Below, piece by piece: positions 20,849 to 27,050 of a stretch of DNA of 27,050 bases (position 1 is the stretch's first letter; the number at the start of each line of letters is the position of its first letter). The stretch covers positions 1 to 27,050 of IMG/VR virus record IMGVR_UViG_3300017991_000356; one strand, given 5' to 3'. The DNA comes from a virus. Position numbers and translations under genes: made by a program. Below the pieces are notes generated by a model. The model was not told the origin of the DNA. It did not search any database and worked only from the letters and a program-made list of their open reading frames with translations.

Positions 20849-22495
20849 TTATCCGGCGCCGTTCGCGGCGCCGGGCAGTATCTCCTGTGTCAGCGACGCC
20901 ACGGCGGCGTCGATCTGTGACTGTGTGACCTGGCCGCCCCAGCCCAGCGCCGCGCGTTCGTGGCGCTCCAGGGCCCGCCCGATGGCGTCGACCAGCTTGC
21001 GGAGCGCGCGGGTCCGGGGATACGCCGGCCCGGTGCGGGGCGCGACGCGGAGGGGGGGCACGATCTCCGGGGGCTCGACCTCGGGCAGCGAGGCGGCCCC
21101 CACGGCGGGCGGCCCCGGCGGCAGCGGCGCGGCGAGCCGAAGCTCGCGGCCGGCGTCGCGGGCCTCGATCGCGGCGTCGCGGCGGTCCTTGCGGAGGTCG
21201 GCGTCCTCGACGTAGCCCAGGCCGTTGCGGGTGAGGGCCTGGGAGATGACGACCGTCTCGGGGGCGGCCTCCAGCGCCACGCGGACCGGCCGGGCGGCCT
21301 CGTCCCAGTCGAGGACGCACTTCCAGACGAAGACCTTTTTGCCCCGCTCGATGCCCTCCAGGGCGCGGACGGAGTAGTCGCGGCCCTCGAACTCGATGAG
21401 GCCGCGAGCGTTGACGGTCCGCCTGACGCGGGCCGTCGCCGCCGCCTCGCAGTAGCGCTCGTAGGGCGGCGGCAGGTGCGCGGTCTTGCGGTACTCGGCG
21501 TAGACCTCGGCCGGCGTCCGCTTGGTCCGCCGGTGGATGTGGGTGGCGCAGTACTTGGCGGCGAAGGCCTCCGCCCGCTCGTTCAACTCGTCCAGGCCCC
21601 CCGCCGGCCAGAGGCGCAGCTCGCTCTCCAGCGCTCGCTGCCAGGTGTCCATGAACTTCTCGACCGCGCCCTTGGCCCACGAGTGGCCGGTCGCGTGCGC
21701 GCGGTGGTCGATGCCGAGTTCGTCGCAGACGTTCTTGCAGGCCGCCGACATGTTGCCGGGCCCCTTGTCGAGGACGAGCACGTCGAACACGCCGGACATC
21801 GGGCACTGCTGGGGGTACGGGCCGGGCTGCATGACGTACCACAGGAAGTCGAGCAGGTGATCGGCGGTCTCCCCGGCGACCTGGTAGTACTTGACGCGGA
21901 AGCAGCCGCTGGGGGGGTCGACGGCCGCGTAGCGGATGATCGGCGGCGTCTTGTTCGGCTTGTTGCGGTTGACCTCCCAGTCCTCGGCGAAGCGGATCCG
22001 CCGGCCGGCCTCATCGACGACGAACCACTGCCGGCAGTTCGTCGAGTCCACCTGCGTGGTGTGGCCGGGCTCGCCCCAGTCGATCTGCCGGCAGATGCGC
22101 GGGCCCTTCGGGGCGCGGCGCTCGATGCCCTCGCGCCGCATGTAGCGGTCTACGTAGTGGGCGGGCAGGTCGCAGTCCGGGTCGATCAGGCCGATGCCCC
22201 TGGCGACGTCGATGGCCCGCCACGTGGGCATGTCGCCGGCGGCCTTGACCAGCAGCGTGGCCACGGCGTCGGCGGCGGCGTCGCGCGCCGGGTCGCGGGG
22301 CTTGCCCGCGTCGCGGCGGCGGGCGTAGCCGAAGTCCACGCCGCAGTCCTTCTTCAGCCGCCGGCGCAGGTGGCCGACGGAGATGCCGTAGCTGCCGGCC
22401 GCGCCGGCGATCAGCGCCGCCCGCTCCGCCCGCGCCTCGGCGGCGCGGACGCGGCGGGCGATCTCGTGGAGGACGTTGTCGGCGAGCGGGGGCAT
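20849..22495 (-). CDS. DDE transposase, MuA-like
   Basis: 548 residues. The catalytic triad is clear: D150 in HTTQVDSTN, D243 in VLVLDKGPGN and E279 in WAKGAVEKFMD, with 35 residues between D243 and E279 (DD35E, integrase core). An N-terminal helix-turn-helix (YGISVGHLRRRLKK, about 36-49) and further DNA-binding helices precede the core. The C-terminal domain (about 340-548) has the mu-transposase beta-barrel-like segment (VNARGLIEFEGRDYSVRALE) and a Pro-rich linker, then a helical tail that in MuA binds the MuB partner. It integrates and replicates the phage by transposition. Its start is three bases after the stop of the upstream gene, so it is probably cotranscribed with the early genes. 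Confidence 0.85.
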   Translation of the reverse strand: MPPLADNVLHEIARRVRAAEARAERAALIAGAAGSYGISVGHLRRRLKKDCGVDFGYARRRDAGKPRDPARDAAADAVATLLVKAAGDMPTWRAIDVARGIGLIDPDCDLPAHYVDRYMRREGIERRAPKGPRICRQIDWGEPGHTTQVDSTNCRQWFVVDEAGRRIRFAEDWEVNRNKPNKTPPIIRYAAVDPPSGCFRVKYYQVAGETADHLLDFLWYVMQPGPYPQQCPMSGVFDVLVLDKGPGNMSAACKNVCDELGIDHRAHATGHSWAKGAVEKFMDTWQRALESELRLWPAGGLDELNERAEAFAAKYCATHIHRRTKRTPAEVYAEYRKTAHLPPPYERYCEAAATARVRRTVNARGLIEFEGRDYSVRALEGIERGKKVFVWKCVLDWDEAARPVRVALEAAPETVVISQALTRNGLGYVEDADLRKDRRDAAIEARDAGRELRLAAPLPPGPPAVGAASLPEVEPPEIVPPLRVAPRTGPAYPRTRALRKLVDAIGRALERHERAALGWGGQVTQSQIDAAVASLTQEILPGAANGAG

Positions 22496-22498
22496 TGG

Positions 22499-23335
22499 TC
22501 AGACTCCTGCGTCGGCCTCGGCGTCGGTCATGCCGAGCGCGGCGGTGTAGATGGGGTAGAGCGTGTCCTGCCAGTACTCGTCGAACTGCCCCTTCATGCG
22601 CTCCAGCATGGAGGCGTAGATGCCGAGGCCCGCCTTCGTCCTCGGGGGGTTCTGCTGCATGCGGACGAGGGGCCGCCAGAGCCAAGCCTCAATGAGCTGC
22701 GCCCGCTTCTCGTCGTCTTGGATGCCCGGCGGGATGTGCGCCAGGTCGCCCTCGTCGCGGAGGCGCTTCACCTCCCGCTCGAGGGCCTCGATCCGCCCGT
22801 CGCGGCTGGCGAGCTGCTCGCGGCCCTTTTCGATCTTCTTGGCCTGCCTGTCCGCCTCGGCGGCGAGTTCCGCGTAGGTCTTGATGACGGCGTCCGGGTC
22901 GGCGAGGCGCTTGTCGATGTCCGGGTCGTCGAGGGCGGGCTCCGCGTCGTCCAGGCTCAGGGCCTTGACGGTCTCTGCCGGCAACGCCTTGCCGGCCGTC
23001 CGACGGAAGGCGAGCATCCAGTGTCTCACCGTCCGGATGTTCAGGCCGGGGAAGTGCTCCTCTATGTAGGCCGTCCAGGTGCCGTAGGCGGCCTTCTCGC
23101 GGAGCATCCAGAACCTGGCCCCGATCTCGATGGTGTTCATGGCGAGGGAGTGCATGAAGACCAGGATCTCCGCCCTGGTCTCGGCCTCGGCCGCCGGCGA
23201 CCAGTGCTGGATCCGGTCGGCCATGGCCGAGCCGCGCAGGAGGCCGCTCATCTCCCCGGCGCGTTTCTCAATGGCGGCGATCTGCTCCGGCGTCAGCGCC
23301 ACGGCCAGTGCGTTCTTGTGTGATATAGTGCCCAT
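22499..23335 (-). CDS. DUF3102-like early protein
   Basis: 278 residues. The start at ATG 23335 is chosen because GAGG is six bases ahead; ATGs at 23338 and 23347 are also possible. Residues about 64-110 (EIGARFWMLREKAAYGTWTA, then FPGLNIRTVRHWM) match the DUF3102 pattern, a helical segment with a helix-turn-helix flavour seen in phage and plasmid genes near replication proteins. A coiled coil occupies about 150-196. The C-terminal part is helical with P-L-V-R-M-Q-Q-N-P-P-R. It is immediately upstream of the transposase and probably in the same operon. A partition, DNA-binding or accessory transposition role is possible. Not assigned. Confidence 0.55.
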   Translation of the reverse strand: MGTISHKNALAVALTPEQIAAIEKRAGEMSGLLRGSAMADRIQHWSPAAEAETRAEILVFMHSLAMNTIEIGARFWMLREKAAYGTWTAYIEEHFPGLNIRTVRHWMLAFRRTAGKALPAETVKALSLDDAEPALDDPDIDKRLADPDAVIKTYAELAAEADRQAKKIEKGREQLASRDGRIEALEREVKRLRDEGDLAHIPPGIQDDEKRAQLIEAWLWRPLVRMQQNPPRTKAGLGIYASMLERMKGQFDEYWQDTLYPIYTAALGMTDAEADAGV

Positions 23336-23355
23336 CATGATCCTCATTGGTTATA

Positions 23356-23379
23356 AAAGCGGCAACCTGTTGCCGCTTT
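23356..23379 (-). terminator. Perfect 11-bp-arm hairpin upstream of the DUF3102 gene
   Basis: Arms AAAGCGGCAAC and GTTGCCGCTTT are separated by two bases. Read leftward it is followed by a TTTTAT run, so it looks like an intrinsic terminator or attenuator between the small early genes and the transposition genes. It could alternatively be an operator. Confidence 0.55.
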
Positions 23380-23693
23380 CAAAGACGGAGTTCCTTTGCT
23401 GCAAACGACTTAAGCGGTTGCCGGTCGGGGCCATTCCGCCAGCAGTGGCCGGCGGGGTCGGGGGCGCGGACGGCGCCGGCGGCGCTGCGGATCGCCTCGA
23501 CACGCTCGGCCGGCGGGCCGGCGGCGAGCCAGTCGCGGTAGGCCCGGATGACATACCAGGCCCTGCCGTACGCCACGCGGTCGAAGTGCCACTCCAGATA
23601 GTCGATCCAGCGGCCCTCGGGGCACCGGCGGCGGAGGGCGCCGAGGGCGCAGCCCATGATGAGTGTGCGGCTGTTGGGCGTGTGGCGGGCCAT
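23379..23693 (-). CDS. Hypothetical early protein
   Basis: 104 residues. Basic N-terminus, then RRRCPEGRWIDYLEWHFDRV and RAWYVIRAYRDWLAAG (about 22-41 and 43-58), a Trp/Tyr-rich helical pattern; a low-complexity Ala segment follows. Cysteines do not form a paired site. Coding is inferred from position in a tight series of leftward genes and from the stop lying against the palindrome at 23356-23379. No family recognised. Confidence 0.4.
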   Translation of the reverse strand: MARHTPNSRTLIMGCALGALRRRCPEGRWIDYLEWHFDRVAYGRAWYVIRAYRDWLAAGPPAERVEAIRSAAGAVRAPDPAGHCWRNGPDRQPLKSFAAKELRL

Positions 23694-23694
23694 T

Positions 23695-24075
23695 TTAGAG
23701 CACCTCCCGCGGCAGCGGCGGCAGGCCGGCGGCGTAGTCGCCGTAGCCGCCGAAGCGGTCGTAGAGTTCCAGGTCGAGGCGGAGGTCGGCCATGGTGTGG
23801 CCGGGCCAGCCGGCGGCGCGGACGGCGGCCAGGACGCGGGCGAGGTCGCCGAGGCAGCGGGCCTTGCGGGCGGCGAAGCGGCGGCGGAGGACGTTGAGGC
23901 GGGCCCGCTCGCCGCGAACCTCGGCGGCCACGGCGTCGCGCTCGCGGGCCAGCGCGCGGCAGCCCATGCGGAGGCAGACGCTCCGCAGGCGCGAGGGCCG
24001 CGCGGTGCGGCAGCACTCCAGGAGGGCGCGGAAGTAGTGCATCGTGATCCACACGCCCTGCGGTTGGCGCGGCAT
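23695..24075 (-). CDS. Hypothetical early protein
   Basis: 126 residues; its ATG overlaps the upstream stop by one base (TAATG). Basic and helical: MPRQPQGVWITMHYFRALLE, then CRTARPSRLRSVCLRMGCR with four nearby cysteines, a long Arg-rich helix (about 50-80) and a C-terminal W-P-G-H-T-M-A-D-L-R-L-D-L segment. The cysteines (about 21-22, 34, 39) could bind metal but do not make a classic ribbon. Cotranslated with the zinc-ribbon protein upstream. Function unknown. Confidence 0.45.
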   Translation of the reverse strand: MPRQPQGVWITMHYFRALLECCRTARPSRLRSVCLRMGCRALARERDAVAAEVRGERARLNVLRRRFAARKARCLGDLARVLAAVRAAGWPGHTMADLRLDLELYDRFGGYGDYAAGLPPLPREVL

Positions 24076-24566
24076 TAGAGGTCCTCCGGTGTGAGGTCCA
24101 CGCGCGACGTGCCCTGGCCCGTGCGGACGAGGGGGGCGCCGCCGGCCGTTGCCCGCTGCCCGATCCCCGTCCCGTGCCACGGGGGCCGCCAGGCCTCCTC
24201 GCCGACGAACGTCCGGTCGCAGTCGCGGCAGGCGTAGCCGTACCAGGTGACCTGCTCGGCGAGGTGGGCGCCGCCGCAGAACGGGCAGCGGACGCGGGGG
24301 GCCTCCCTGCCCCCCGGCCCGCCGGCAGCGTTTGGCGGTCCGTCGCCGCAGGCGTCCGTTGCCTGCTCTTCGCCCTCCATGGAAGGCGGTCCGTCGCCGG
24401 CCCCATCGCCGCCCGGTCCTTCGGGGGCGCACGGCTTGCGGCCGCAAACGCGGCCGTAGACGCAGTCGAAGAAGTACGGCAGGTCGTCGAGCGGCACGCG
24501 GCTGCGGACGGCGAGCCCGCCGGCGTCCACCTCGACCTGGATCGATCTATCGTGTGTGCCGCTCAT
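24075..24566 (-). CDS. Early protein with C-terminal zinc ribbon
   Basis: 163 residues; its start and stop both overlap neighbouring genes. The N-terminal 50 residues include IQVEVDAGGLAVRSRVPLDD and two cysteines (VYGRVCGRKPC). Residues about 52-90 are low-complexity Gly/Pro/Ala. A four-cysteine ribbon follows: CPFCGGAHL then YACRDCDRTF (about 94-120), then a basic, Arg/Gly-rich tail. This resembles transposase-associated and phage zinc ribbons that bind nucleic acid. Possibly a regulator of early replication. Not assigned. Confidence 0.5.
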   Translation of the reverse strand: MSGTHDRSIQVEVDAGGLAVRSRVPLDDLPYFFDCVYGRVCGRKPCAPEGPGGDGAGDGPPSMEGEEQATDACGDGPPNAAGGPGGREAPRVRCPFCGGAHLAEQVTWYGYACRDCDRTFVGEEAWRPPWHGTGIGQRATAGGAPLVRTGQGTSRVDLTPEDL

Positions 24567-24946
24567 GCGTCACCCGCCTTTCGGTAGGCCGCTGCGGCCT
24601 GGTAGCCCACGGCCCGCGCCTTGGTGACGAGGTCCGAGGCGTGCTCCGCCGCGCGTTCGAGCTGTCGGACGATCGCGCCCGAGTAGGCCAGCCAGGCCAT
24701 GGCGAGCCGTGGGCCAAGCTGGTACTTCCCGCCGCCGTCCCCGGCCGGGGCGAGGTAGCCGCCGTCGGCCAACGCCTTGAGCTTGCGGCTGAGCGTCCCT
24801 TTGCTCACGCCCGTGTACCTCTGGGCGTCGGTGGGGCCGATGACGAGCTTGCCCGTGGCCTCGAACATCTCGAGGATCCGCAGTTCCACGGGAAGGTCCG
24901 ATGGGTCCGATGGGGCCGCCGGGGCTCCTTCCGGCATCCTTGCCAT
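24563..24946 (-). CDS. IclR-type winged-helix early regulator
   Basis: 127 residues. ATG 24946 is preceded by AAGGAG seven bases away; a GTG six bases upstream is too close to the site. Residues about 21-80 are a clear winged helix: LRILEMFEATGKL, AQRYTGVSKGTLSRKLKAL (recognition helix about 47-59) and the wing YLAPAGDGGGKYQLGP. This is like the DNA-binding half of IclR regulators but without their ligand domain. The remaining helix (about 85-127) may mediate dimers. It is the second early gene and a good candidate for regulating early transcription. Confidence 0.6.
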   Translation of the reverse strand: MARMPEGAPAAPSDPSDLPVELRILEMFEATGKLVIGPTDAQRYTGVSKGTLSRKLKALADGGYLAPAGDGGGKYQLGPRLAMAWLAYSGAIVRQLERAAEHASDLVTKARAVGYQAAAAYRKAGDA

Positions 24947-24989
24947 AATCACGCTCCTTCGGGTTACGTGGTGTTACGCGGCGCACGGT

Positions 24990-25253
24990 CTACGCTCCCT
25001 TGGGTTCCGCCGCATCGTCGCGGGCCAGCTCCGGGTGGACGTACTTGCCGAAAAGCTCCGAGGGGCGGCGGCGGCAGAGGCGGGCGAGGCCCGCCTGGAC
25101 GCGGGCGGACCGTTCGCGGCATATGGCCACGTCGCACACGTGGCTGCGCGAGACGCCGATCCGCTCGGCCGCTCGCTTCCACGTGCCGGTGCCCCCAAGC
25201 CCGTTCTTGGCGAGCAAGAGTGCGATGACCGCCTTGACAACCTCGGGCCTCAT
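24990..25253 (-). CDS. First early gene, Ner/Cro-like HTH protein
   Basis: 87 residues. ATG 25253 follows an AGGA site by nine bases; an in-frame ATG three codons upstream overlaps that site. A helix-turn-helix spans about 22-46 (TWKRAAERIGVSRSHVCDVA), followed by a helical segment (RVQAGLARLCRRRPSELFGK). As the first gene leftward of the divergent promoter region, opposite the repressor, it corresponds in position to Ner of Mu or Cro of lambda, which turn down early and repressor transcription. The name is by position and HTH only. Confidence 0.55.
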   Translation of the reverse strand: MRPEVVKAVIALLLAKNGLGGTGTWKRAAERIGVSRSHVCDVAICRERSARVQAGLARLCRRRPSELFGKYVHPELARDDAAEPKGA

Positions 25254-25272
25254 TGCTATCATTCCTAGTAGG

Positions 25273-25286
25273 CCGAATATGTTCGG
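25273..25286. promoter_or_regulatory. Second dyad, CCGAA-N4-TTCGG
   Basis: A 5-bp inverted repeat with a 4-base centre, 20 bases before the first early gene. A weak minus-strand promoter (TTTTCA, 17 bases, CATATT) could overlap it. Possible operator. Confidence 0.35.
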
Positions 25287-25300
25287 TTCCGGCGTCCGTG

Positions 25301-25321
25301 AAAAACCCGCCGTGGCGGGTT
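25301..25321 (-). terminator. Intrinsic terminator-like hairpin in early leader
   Basis: On the minus strand AACCCGCC-AC-GGCGGGTT is followed by further T residues (TTTTT in total). It lies about 20-40 bases after the predicted start of the leftward early transcript and before the first early gene, so it may act as an attenuator. Confidence 0.6.
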
Positions 25322-25338
25322 CGCTAGTGTGGCGATTA

Positions 25339-25356
25339 CTACATGCCTCAATGTAG
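25339..25356. promoter_or_regulatory. Operator-like dyad CTACAT-N6-ATGTAG
   Basis: A perfect 6-bp inverted repeat with 6-base spacer in the divergent control region. It covers the -10 box of the leftward promoter, so a repressor bound here would block early transcription. Confidence 0.5.
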
Positions 25357-25377
25357 CTCGCCGTGGTGTGATGTCAA
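25350..25377 (-). promoter_or_regulatory. Leftward early promoter
   Basis: A perfect -35 TTGACA (25372-25377, minus strand), 16-base spacer, and -10 TACATT (25350-25355, 4 of 6). It is the best sigma70-like promoter in the gap and points to the early operon, with predicted start near 25343. Confidence 0.6.
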
Positions 25378-25482
25378 CCAGAAAATCGCTAATGCGGCAG
25401 AAAAAAACATCTATCGCTCGGCGGCGGCGCAACAGCGAGGGCGAGGGGCATAGGGCGGCGCCTGCGCGATGCGCTGGGGGCG

Positions 25483-26361
25483 ATGTCTCAGAAGGAGTTG
25501 GCTGCGGCCGCCGGCGTCGATGCAACTACACTAGGCCGCTACATAGCAGGCACTTACCGCATGCCGGTCGAGATCGCCGCCTCCGTGTGCGAGATACTCA
25601 GCGTCAGCCCGACCTGGCTGCTGCTGGGAGACGGCCCGCAGGGCCTCGGCGAGCTGGACGTGGCGTCCTTAACTATAGAAGAACTCACCAAGGCGTGGGC
25701 CGGGCGGACGGTCGCCCTCTACGAGCGTGCCGAGGCGACGCGAGAGGCGCTCGAGGAGACGAACCGCACGCTGGCGTTGCTCGTGTCCCAGGGGGCGGGG
25801 CCCCAGGCGGCGGCCGAAGCACGCGCGAGAAACGGGCCGAAGCCGCCGGAGACGCTCAGCCGCGAGGACTACTGGGCGGGCGGCGGCCCGGAGGCGTTCA
25901 CGGAGCACGTGCCGATCGTCAACATCGCGGCGGCGGGGGCGTGGGCGGACACGGCCCAGGCGGAGGCCTACGAGCCGGGGGACGCCGAGGAGTTCCTCGA
26001 CCTGAGCGGGTCGGGCCCGCCGGCCGGCGCGATCGCCGTGCGGCTCAAGGGCTCCTCCATGGAGCCGCAGTACCACGGGGGCGACCTCGTGGTGGTGGAC
26101 ACGCGCAAGCGGGCGGCCTGCGGCCGGGCGGCCGTCATTATCTATAGGGCGCGGCGGCAGGAGGCCGGCGCGGACGCCGAGAGCGAGGCCCGCGTCCCGG
26201 CGTTCAAGATCTACAGGCACACGCGGGGCGGGGCCGTGCTGGAGAGCCTCAACCCGGCACACGGGCCTATCGGGCTCGCGGACGACCAGATCGTGGCCGC
26301 CTGGCCGGTGCTCGAACACCTGCGGGCCCCGAGGGAGAAGACGGATGAGCGAACTCGATGA
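25483..26361 (+). CDS. Phage repressor, HTH plus S24/LexA-type autoprotease
   Basis: At least 292 residues from the first ATG. N-terminal helix-turn-helix (QKELAAAAGVDATTLGRYIA, then YRMPVEIAASVCEILSVSP) of the XRE type. The C-terminal half is an S24 peptidase: Ala151-Gly152 is a candidate self-cleavage site (NIAAAGAWAD), catalytic Ser192 is in LKGSSMEPQYHGGDLVVVD and Lys242 in AFKIYR. This predicts RecA-stimulated cleavage and induction by DNA damage, as for lambda CI, unlike Mu's own repressor. The open frame upstream of the ATG encodes the missing first helix (GRRLRDALGA) but offers no ATG, GTG or TTG, so the real start may be ATA at 25450 or CTG at 25462. Confidence 0.85.
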   Translation: MSQKELAAAAGVDATTLGRYIAGTYRMPVEIAASVCEILSVSPTWLLLGDGPQGLGELDVASLTIEELTKAWAGRTVALYERAEATREALEETNRTLALLVSQGAGPQAAAEARARNGPKPPETLSREDYWAGGGPEAFTEHVPIVNIAAAGAWADTAQAEAYEPGDAEEFLDLSGSGPPAGAIAVRLKGSSMEPQYHGGDLVVVDTRKRAACGRAAVIIYRARRQEAGADAESEARVPAFKIYRHTRGGAVLESLNPAHGPIGLADDQIVAAWPVLEHLRAPREKTDERTR

Positions 26362-26905
26362 GTTGGCGAGGCAGGCGACGGCGCCCAAGCCGCCGCCGCT
26401 GCCGGGGGCGGCCCAACGGGAGAAGGCGGCGGGGGCCACCAAAATGAGGGTAAAACGCCGGCCCAAGCGGCTCGCCCGCTCGATGGCGCCAGTCGGGGTC
26501 ATCCTGGCGGTCATCTTCGGATCGGCCGCCTATCGATACGTCGGGCGACACCGGCGCAGGCCCGCCAACCCCGGCCACCCCAGCGACCGCAGTCCCCAGG
26601 CCGCCAGGTCGCGTTCGGTGCGTGGCCTGATCGCCAATGGCATGGTGGCGAAGGTCGGCGCTGGGGCCGAAGGCCGCCCATACGTGCTGGTCAGCCGGCA
26701 ATGGCTTGAGAGCGAGTACGACCCGCTCTGGCCCACCCTCAGGATTGTCTATCATCACCACGCCGACCAGTACCCAAGCTTCGGCCAGCACGCCGGGGAC
26801 GTGCTGGAGGTCCGCCACGGCCGCAGCCTCGTTGGCACGTTCTCGCCCCGGCTGGGCTTCCGGCGAAACCCGAGCTTCCGGGGCCCCGCCCCTGACGGTC
26901 GCTGA
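26345..26905 (+). CDS. Membrane protein cotranscribed with the repressor
   Basis: 186 residues, overlapping the end of the repressor by 17 bases, with GAGGGAGAAG ahead of the ATG. The N-terminal 46 residues are Pro/Lys/Arg-rich, then one hydrophobic segment (about 47-66, MAPVGVILAVIFGSAAYRYV), then a basic region and a soluble C-terminal part of about 100 residues that is beta-rich (YVLVSRQWLESE, then LRIVYHHHAD, then GDVLEVRHG). Being expressed from the prophage together with the repressor, it could be a superinfection exclusion or lysogenic-conversion protein. No known family is recognised. Confidence 0.5.
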   Translation: MSELDELARQATAPKPPPLPGAAQREKAAGATKMRVKRRPKRLARSMAPVGVILAVIFGSAAYRYVGRHRRRPANPGHPSDRSPQAARSRSVRGLIANGMVAKVGAGAEGRPYVLVSRQWLESEYDPLWPTLRIVYHHHADQYPSFGQHAGDVLEVRHGRSLVGTFSPRLGFRRNPSFRGPAPDGR

Positions 26906-27050
26906 GCCGAACGCCGTTCGCGCCCCCCTTGATTGCACCCTCACTCGGCCCTCACTTCACCCCCGGTTCCCCCCGGAGAAGCGCGCCTTTCCCCCCTGCG
27001 CAAGCTCATCCCCCTACACCTACACCGTCGCCGTGCGGCCGGAGCAACTC
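26906..27050. other. Right margin without genes
   Basis: I see no gene here. Two copies of CCCTCACT (26938-26945 and 26949-26956, 11 bases apart) and a C-rich sequence are present. The genome end of the prophage would be expected in or beyond this region, since Mu-like phages place the repressor near one end, but no terminal sequence can be proven. Confidence 0.4.

Noticed and set aside
20960-23323. A 787-residue plus-strand open frame antisense to the transposase and DUF3102 genes
   Set aside because: High GC produces long stop-free antisense frames. It is rich in Arg, Ala and Gly, has no domain, and lies opposite genes with clear catalytic motifs.
25377-25482. A rightward promoter for the repressor
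   Set aside because: The segment is AT-rich at 25381-25415, but no convincing -35/-10 pair with proper spacing was found on the plus strand.
26938-26956. Two CCCTCACT repeats as transposase-binding sites at the phage end
   Set aside because: Only two 8-bp copies in a C-rich sequence, and no phage terminus could be identified, so chance is likely.

Overview
This high-GC window (about 70% by eye) carries most of a transposable, Mu-like prophage. Nearly every gene is on the minus strand and tightly packed, often with ATGA, TGATG or TAATG stop/start overlaps. The host is probably a planctomycete-like bacterium. That guess rests on the high GC and on interspersed short repeats (REP-like CACGGGCG-AGA-CGCCCGTG palindromes and heptamer arrays such as GGATTAG and CCTGTTG) and is only moderately secure.

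Right end (about 25.25-26.9 kb): immunity and early control. A LexA/S24-type repressor and an overlapping membrane-protein gene read rightward. The early operon reads leftward from a region with a good sigma70-like promoter, a dyad operator over its -10 box, and a terminator-like hairpin in the leader. The first early genes are two small HTH proteins and several unknowns.

15-25 kb: replication, transposition and regulation. There is a 278-aa DUF3102-like protein, a DD35E transposase (MuA-like), a low-GC ParB-domain protein, and a MuB/ExeA-like ATPase with degenerate Walker motifs. Next come small unknowns, a sigma-70-like factor, an HNH endonuclease and GemA. I see no Mor or C activator, so the sigma factor is the natural candidate for driving middle or late genes.

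14.2-14.5 kb: a gene-poor gap. It holds a long GGATTAG array and a 116-bp MITE-like element with 16-bp inverted ends and an 8-bp target duplication, which appears not to have been described.

1-14.2 kb: DNA packaging and head assembly. In transcription order: a membrane/coiled-coil protein, a winged-helix protein, the small terminase, an unknown structural protein, the large terminase, methyltransferase, portal, a second methyltransferase, minor head protein, scaffold, major capsid and a cement-like protein. An unusual insert follows (GT4 glycosyltransferase, two small proteins, a right-handed beta-helix protein), and then the head-tail adaptor and a head-closure-like protein. Tail, lysis and host-junction genes are not visible, so the left part of the phage continues outside the window.

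Overall the element pairs Mu-type transposition with an SPP1/HK97-style head. It also has its own sigma factor, and a set of sugar- and methyl-transfer enzymes sits among its capsid genes.
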